DNA from: Changpingibacter yushuensis
GTDB taxonomy: Bacteria > Actinomycetota > Actinomycetes > Actinomycetales > Actinomycetaceae
Direction: 5' to 3'
DNA: 64,000 bases
Assembly (NCBI RefSeq): GCF_014041995.1
Contig: NZ_CP059492.1
Coordinates: forward strand, 930,001 to 994,000
The notes beneath the pieces were generated by a model. It was not told the DNA's origin, ran no database searches, and saw only the letters and a program-made list of their open reading frames with translations. Below are positions 60,101 through 64,000 of the stretch, piece by piece. Position 1 is the stretch's first letter. The number at the start of each line of letters is the position of its first letter. The position numbers and the translations under genes are program-made.

Positions 60101-60756
60101 TGATCCCCAACGATAACTTGGCCGGCGGAGGTCAGGTTTACGTCAATCGTGGAGAATACGGCACGAACACCCTCACTGGGCACCCCACCAAGACCAATGA
60201 CAGAAACCTCTTGAGCGTCTTCACTCAAGGCGGCGATTCCGAGGCCCGCATTTGTGTCCACGCGCGTCGCAACTTGGTCCAAGGCAACTATGGAACCTGG
60301 CGTTGCTGGGTCCGACTCAAACGATGCGAGCACTTCGACGCGTGCGTTTGCCTCCGCGTCAGCATAGATAGGGGCATTGTTGCCTTCGACGGGGACTAAG
60401 ACGGTGGTGGAAGCATCAGTGCCCTGGTCGACTGACAAGGCCAGACCGCCCGCAACCATCACGTTCGTGTCTTTCTTGGCGTCGAATATGCTGATACGCA
60501 GCAGAGCCGCACCATCGTCGACATTAGGTACCGCGACGCTGCCGCCGCCAACCGGCATTTGAGAAATAACGTTGCTCTCGACAGTGGGAAGCCGATCATA
60601 CCGGTGGAAGCCGAGAGATTCGGCGGCGGCCCCAGTGGTGTGCGACTCATCGGATGCCGGAGTTGACACGGCTGCGAACGCTGGCACGCTTGTCATACCC
60701 AAAGTAAGCGCGCCAACTGAGAAGGCGGCGAGGCTTTTGACTATCCTATTCATCAT
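57151..60756 (-). CDS. Large secreted surface protein with carboxypeptidase-regulatory-like and YfaP/DUF2135-like domains
   Basis: 1201 residues. Signal peptide about 1-28 (ending VPAFAA). The first 620 residues are beta-rich and Thr/Ser/Asp/Val-rich, probably repeated Ig-like folds. A middle region (650-920) has Lys/Ala helices and more beta. LSGTVFDATTGDRIANANVS near 985 starts a carboxypeptidase-regulatory-like domain. RAVLTWAESPTDLDSHLAG and YHVYFGDKN near 1065-1090 match the YfaP/DUF2135 pattern. No sorting signal of its own. Its start overlaps the stop of the LANTG protein, so the two are made together and may form one surface complex. Confidence 0.65.
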   Translation of the reverse strand: MMNRIVKSLAAFSVGALTLGMTSVPAFAAVSTPASDESHTTGAAAESLGFHRYDRLPTVESNVISQMPVGGGSVAVPNVDDGAALLRISIFDAKKDTNVMVAGGLALSVDQGTDASTTVLVPVEGNNAPIYADAEANARVEVLASFESDPATPGSIVALDQVATRVDTNAGLGIAALSEDAQEVSVIGLGGVPSEGVRAVFSTIDVNLTSAGQVIVGDQTFTLPGGRSQVTTVTAVDQDGMVPISSTTTGTLRLDVRGSVVGSGQGADAANVEGGFVPATAAKWNSGEATEDQSATLAIGEYSDRVASLVLASATTSGTSSAFVSVGRDLYGRSQGMLVDSAQGALPQIQVVGTGEQSQKVSVRGGSTNVNVLSLGDVVGERIDKQGSAEISVELPESGDLAETGTIQLHGEVSSDASIDRVDVFGNDALIGTAAITYGPSGAEWQLQTGAPESGIVEFRAKVYTRDGASADGEATLEVRLPSPDEVVISPDTVVVNADDISTISDGRVIFTNDPHLKPGDVLVADASDAHPEGALLRVLSVQFTESGWEIGTEQAALTDAIMQAQVQDGQSVLGDGVQVEAPQTDNDFEVVDEGVNNLDLVDQELNPDGIQWIDDSGTSVESTSSQPPESLDMRSFRGSDASLSSERVLKGSAKLAFTTDYSKDLSKATQATKQAEDAKLKAEGGLSVEATVTLTLGTYMDLGISTVWDWGIPKPTLDDFSVSFKGQAKLGYSVSASAEIEKTIDRELAKLNSKPVTFSVGTVPVVLLPSATLSLVGAARVQANISYSDEIIAGFEYGAKYQDKKWSPIKEYGIEPASPKDSCFGWGTMAAAASFEDSIGPEIAGDVKIYGVVGPEVAVTIKGETEGKIEVDSGGNGVLSTTNAIVFGADLKVNAKIRVLGFTIGAEWTLIGIEAKVELAVKDPFSVPKCSDNGGSSNIQVRLSGTVFDATTGDRIANANVSITDGKSVHHAVTANAAGEYSATVTGGDIGISVTANGYIDYEDQIDTGTKTAITADIQMSPRLEATQYRAVLTWAESPTDLDSHLAGFSSSGSYHVYFGDKNAIDPETGKLVANLDVDDTSSYGPETTTFDVASDGTYNFFVHNFSGSTGGTLANSAARVDLYRGNERVGTYNVPAGGDELYWGVFQIANGQLRIINKLADNPSYLFDEGASSMMRSAEQPMARLLTNAVADIEAHTKG

Positions 60757-61370
60757 TTTGACTCAGCCCCTGCACGTTGCGTACGAATGAAGGCCATTCC
60801 GACTCCAATCAATGCCAGGGCCAGGAGAACCACAGCTCCGACGGTCACGCCAGTGTTGGCCAGGACTCCTGACTTGGACGTCGCGTCGGTCGAGGTACCA
60901 GGCTCTGCTGGTGAAGGATTGACTGTTGCAGGAGCATCAGGCGACGGCTCCACAGGGGTCACTTCGTCGGGCAAGAGGGTTACCAGGCTGTTGGTCTCCG
61001 CCAGTACGTTGCCCTTGCCATCCGCAAATGTCAGGGCGACGCGCGCATTGGCCTTCGTTGTGGTCTCGAGTTCCAGCGCTACTTTTGCAGAGCTGCTGGT
61101 AGTGGTTGCCGTCAGCCCGGCAGGCGACGCAACAAATGAGAGGTCGATGGAGCCCTCCTGACCATGCAGACTTCCAGCGACCTCGTTTGGATTCAAGGTG
61201 CTGCCTTCTAAGTCCACCCAGATTGATTGAGTACCGGTCGGAACGTCAATCCAGGTGAGTTCCGAGGCAAATGCGCGTTGCGCTCCAAAGACTGATAGGA
61301 AGGCGAGGGCAAAACCCCAGGCGGCGAAAGCCACCAGGAGTCTGCGCCGCACACTACATCTCAAATTCAC
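60753..61370 (-). CDS. Sortase-anchored surface protein (LANTG motif)
   Basis: 205 residues. Signal peptide about 1-36 (ending RAFA). A beta-rich domain, a Pro/Ser/Thr-rich stalk (about 135-165), then VLANTG, a hydrophobic span and an end with Arg (FIRTQRAG): a complete cell-wall sorting signal of the LAxTG class used by actinobacterial class E sortases. No sortase gene is in the window. The stop overlaps the ATG of the large secreted protein. Confidence 0.8.
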   Translation of the reverse strand: MNLRCSVRRRLLVAFAAWGFALAFLSVFGAQRAFASELTWIDVPTGTQSIWVDLEGSTLNPNEVAGSLHGQEGSIDLSFVASPAGLTATTTSSSAKVALELETTTKANARVALTFADGKGNVLAETNSLVTLLPDEVTPVEPSPDAPATVNPSPAEPGTSTDATSKSGVLANTGVTVGAVVLLALALIGVGMAFIRTQRAGAESK

Positions 61371-61588
61371 AGTTTTCCCTTAGCATTTTGAGTTGGACAT
61401 CCGCGACCCTGCGTCATCACATTTGGTGAGAACCCAAAACAATCTGAGTACGCGTTCATGGGCGACGCTCGCCACGCGCCGCCTCACTCACGCACAATTC
61501 TATCAACGGGAATAGCGGGCTCGTGAGACTTTCGGAGTACATGAACTAATACATACTTGTTCTTCACCCAAGCTTCGTAATCGTCGAA

Positions 61589-62515
61589 GTGCTAGGTCCA
61601 TCCTCACGCTGCCACGGGTTACTCTGTCCTTTCGGAGGTACTGTTATCGAGGTTGGTGGCGGGGTCACGAAGGTCCGTGTGGGGGATCGGGTCAGTATTG
61701 AACCGGGCCGACCATGTGGCAGGTGCGAACGGTGCCGTGCGGGTGAATACAATGTGTGCCCTGACATGGCTTTTATGGCCACTCCTCCTTACGATGGGGC
61801 GTTCACGCATTCGATCGTGTGGCATGAGGATTTCCTCCATGTCCTGCCCGATGGTTTGACGATGGAGCAGGGGGCGTTGTGTGAGCCGATGTCGGTTGGG
61901 TTGTGGGCTAACGAACGCGCGAGTGTAGGGATCGACGACGATGTGCTTGTCAGTGGCGGTGGCCCTGTGGGATTGCTGGCTGCTGAGGTGGCGCGTGCTC
62001 GGGGAGCTCGCCGAGTTGTGGTACGTGATATTGATCCGGCCAGGCTTGCCCTCGCACAGTCTCATGGTCACCAGATAGAGGTAGCCCACCCGGGCGATGA
62101 GCCCGAATCGATGAAGGGTGAGGATGGAGCCGAGTTCTCCGTCTTGCTGGAATGCTCGGGCGCCCGCGGTGCGATGGCTGGATGTTTGGCACGGTTGCGC
62201 TCGCGTGGGTGTGCGGTGATGATCGGTCTGCCTGTTGATGATCCGCAGCTGCCGTTGGCGAGGTTGCATCACCGGGAGCTGACGGTGATGAATATCTTCC
62301 GTTATGTGAACACTTGGCCTACTGCGATTCGTTTGATGAGTGAGGGGAAGGTGGATGTTTCTGGGATCTTCACTCATCATTTCGGGTTGCAGCAAACCGA
62401 GCAGGCACTACTAGCGGCCTCGCAGATTGGTGGGTGTTTCAAGGCGATCGTCTACCCACAGATCGACCAGATTGAGGATCCGGGTGCTGCCTTCAGTATC
62501 GGTGAGGTGCATTGA
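61589..62515 (+). pseudogene. Zinc alcohol dehydrogenase lacking its N-terminal third
   Basis: From GGTVIEVGGGVTKVRVGDRV onward the protein is a normal medium-chain dehydrogenase: structural zinc cysteines CGRCERCRAGEYNVC, Rossmann GGGPVGLLAAEVAR, complete C-terminus. About 60-70 residues that should precede it, including the catalytic GxCGTDxH zinc site, are missing. The junction lies near 61632, where FGGT would follow GHE. The frame can be opened at a GTG (61589) with no ribosome site. It is probably an inactivated remnant cut by the rearrangement that brought in the surface genes. Confidence 0.7.
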
Positions 62516-62517
62516 CG

Positions 62518-63561
62518 ATGGACCTACTCCCGATGGGCGGCATGATGCATGCCGTGACGATGGCCCCCGATGGCACTATCGCATACGGCGAGCGTCCGAT
62601 CCCACACGCTGGTGCGGGGAAGGTGCTCATCCGTGTAGCTGCCGTTGGTATCTGCGGTACGGACTTGCATCTTCGGGCAGGGGATCATGTGTCCCGGGAT
62701 CATCCGATTGTTCCTGGTCATGAGTTTGCCGGCACTATTGTGGCAACCGGTGAGGGTGTGGATCTGAGGGTCGGAACCCCGGTGGCGGTGGACCCCAATA
62801 TTCCCTGCCGGAAGTGTGCCCAATGTCAGCGTGGTAGGTCTAACCTGTGTGAGAATTATGCGGCGGTGGGTGTGACGATGGATGGCGCTGCAGCGCAATT
62901 CGTGGCGGTCCCCGAGTTCTGTTGTGTGCGCCTGCCAGAAACCATGCGTGATCCGGCGAAACTTGCTAACGCTGCGCTGATCGAGCCAATATCGTGTGCG
63001 GTCCACGGGATTGACACGCTCCAACCGTCGGTGGGGGATAGGGCCTTGATCTATGGTGCGGGAACGATGGGCCTGATCATGACGATGCTGCTAGCGGCGA
63101 GCGGAGTATGCGAGCTCACGGTGGTTGATCCGAACACGAGCCGGCTCGACGGCGCCCGCCAGGCCGGTGCAACCGTTGCTGTCTCATCTCTCGCTGATCT
63201 TAGAAAGCACAGTAGCGGAGCGCCTGCATTGTGGGATCTTGTGGTGGATTGCAGTGGTGTGCCCGCAGCGATCTCGGAGGGTATCGATCAGGTTATCCCT
63301 GGGGGGACGTTCCTCCAGTTCGGGGTGAGCCCCACGTCTGCGGTAATCGAGGTATCGCCCTACCGGATCTATCGAGATGAGATCCGGATAGTTGGCTCCA
63401 TGGCGGTTCATCATTCCTTCGCGCGGGCAGCACAGGTCCTTGCCACCGGGCTGGTAGACCCGGACCTGATCGTTTCGGACCGGATCCCGCTGAGCGAATA
63501 CGAGTATGCGATCAATCTCTTCGCACAAGGAAAAACGAAGAAAGTCCTAGTGATCCCATAA
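62518..63561 (+). CDS. Zinc-dependent alcohol/polyol dehydrogenase (MDR family)
   Basis: 347 residues from the ATG at 62518; starts at 62512 (TTG) and 62533 are possible. The catalytic zinc site GICGTDLHLRAGDH, VPGHEFAGTI, structural zinc cysteines CRKCAQCQRGRSNLC and NAD-binding GAGTMGLIMTMLL are all present. Similar enzymes oxidise sugar alcohols such as sorbitol or threitol; the substrate cannot be read from sequence. It follows the truncated paralogue directly, suggesting a former sugar-catabolic operon of the host chromosome. Confidence 0.82.
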   Translation: MDLLPMGGMMHAVTMAPDGTIAYGERPIPHAGAGKVLIRVAAVGICGTDLHLRAGDHVSRDHPIVPGHEFAGTIVATGEGVDLRVGTPVAVDPNIPCRKCAQCQRGRSNLCENYAAVGVTMDGAAAQFVAVPEFCCVRLPETMRDPAKLANAALIEPISCAVHGIDTLQPSVGDRALIYGAGTMGLIMTMLLAASGVCELTVVDPNTSRLDGARQAGATVAVSSLADLRKHSSGAPALWDLVVDCSGVPAAISEGIDQVIPGGTFLQFGVSPTSAVIEVSPYRIYRDEIRIVGSMAVHHSFARAAQVLATGLVDPDLIVSDRIPLSEYEYAINLFAQGKTKKVLVIP

Positions 63562-63612
63562 GAAGACGTAAGCGTTGAGGGTATGTGTAGATACTCCACA
63601 CGCTGGTCGAGA

Positions 63613-64000
63613 GGGACTGCTGCATGGTTGGGTGACGTTTGACTTGGCTAGTTTTTGCTGGCCTGGGAGGATGTTGTTATGCCTACTGCGTATCCAAAAG
63701 AGTTCCGTGAGGATGTCCTGCGGGTGGTTGCTGCCCGCGAGCCTGGGGTGACGATCAAAATGATCGCGAAGGATTTCGGGATTCACGTGGGGACACTAGA
63801 TAAGTGGCTCCGTGAGGAGAGAGTCGAATCTGGAGAGAAACCAGGTGTGACTAAAGCCGAGTCCCAAGAGCTTCGAGAACTGCGTAAACGTAACCGTTTG
63901 CTTGAACAAGAAAATGAGGTTCTGCGCCGGGCCGCGGCCTACTTGAGTCAGGCTAATCTACCGGGAAAAGGATCTACCCGCTAGTGAGTGAGCTCGCCGA
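63613..64000 (+). mobile_element. Second IS3-family copy, cut by the window end
   Basis: Begins with the same GGGACTGCTGCATGGTTGGG end and the same 66-bp lead-in as the copy at 55064. It includes a complete orfA and the start of orfB. The two copies are in direct orientation about 8.5 kb apart and bracket the surface-protein and dehydrogenase genes. Confidence 0.85.
63679..63984 (+). CDS. IS3-family OrfA, variant HTH half
   Basis: 101 residues. The C-terminal zipper half is identical at protein level and almost identical in DNA to the first copy, while the N-terminal HTH half differs at many positions (TIKMIAKDFGIHVGTLDKWL). orfB begins at 63981 and runs off the window. Confidence 0.85.
   Translation: MPTAYPKEFREDVLRVVAAREPGVTIKMIAKDFGIHVGTLDKWLREERVESGEKPGVTKAESQELRELRKRNRLLEQENEVLRRAAAYLSQANLPGKGSTR

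Noticed and set aside
61346-61354. CCGCACACT-like sequence near the start of the LANTG protein
   Set aside because: It lies on the plus strand inside the signal-peptide codons of a minus-strand gene, with no gene start downstream in the right orientation; taken as chance.

Overview
The window looks like part of a large conjugative plasmid or integrative conjugative element of a high-GC actinobacterium. A WhiB-family regulator, a sortase-type LANTG surface protein and the GC-rich codon use point to Actinobacteria, possibly an Actinomycetaceae-like host; I cannot be more precise. I see no phage structural genes, no tyrosine or serine integrase and no recognisable relaxase.

Layout. 0.4-17.6 kb, minus strand: a transfer block with VirB6/TrbL-, VirB3- and VirB2-like membrane proteins, a tandemly duplicated protein of unknown fold, an FtsK/TraB-type ATPase carrying a class 3 intein in its P-loop, a NERD-domain protein, a replication-relaxation-like protein and a VirD4/TraG coupling ATPase. 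17.6-18.5 kb is non-coding and repeat-rich (possible oriT or origin). 19-21 kb holds small accessory genes. 21.3-30 kb is a defence and modification island: an NgoMIV-type restriction endonuclease, three C5 DNA methyltransferases, a further methyltransferase and an Abi_2 protein. 30-33 kb holds small phage/plasmid-type genes and a Dam-like methylase. 33.2-34.2 kb is a second non-coding region packed with hairpins and repeats, just upstream of a ParA-like ATPase (possible origin or centromere). 34.2-55 kb, plus strand: ParA, a sigma-like/thymidylate-kinase-like fusion, a RecB-like nuclease, VirB8/TcpC-like and VirB4 proteins, SSB, WhiB, a three-domain cell-wall hydrolase, a lipoprotein, an SF1 helicase, a RuvC-like nuclease and a SNF2 helicase. 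55-64 kb looks like a different context: an IS3-family element, a sortase-anchored surface-protein pair, one truncated and one complete zinc alcohol dehydrogenase, and the left end of a second IS3 copy.

Main discovery candidate. The same short motif, CCGCACAC(T/A), sits in front of about 21 genes or operons on both strands. In ten cases it is followed by exactly 8 nt and then the ATG or GTG. That geometry fits a -10-like element driving leaderless transcription. The motif fixes several start codons. It precedes the transfer, replication and partition genes but not the restriction, Abi, IS or surface-protein cargo. The same element encodes a WhiB-like factor and a protein whose N-terminal half resembles sigma regions 2-3, fused to a thymidylate-kinase-like domain that has lost its P-loop lysine. 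Together these suggest an element-specific transcription system; the link between the proteins and the motif is inference.
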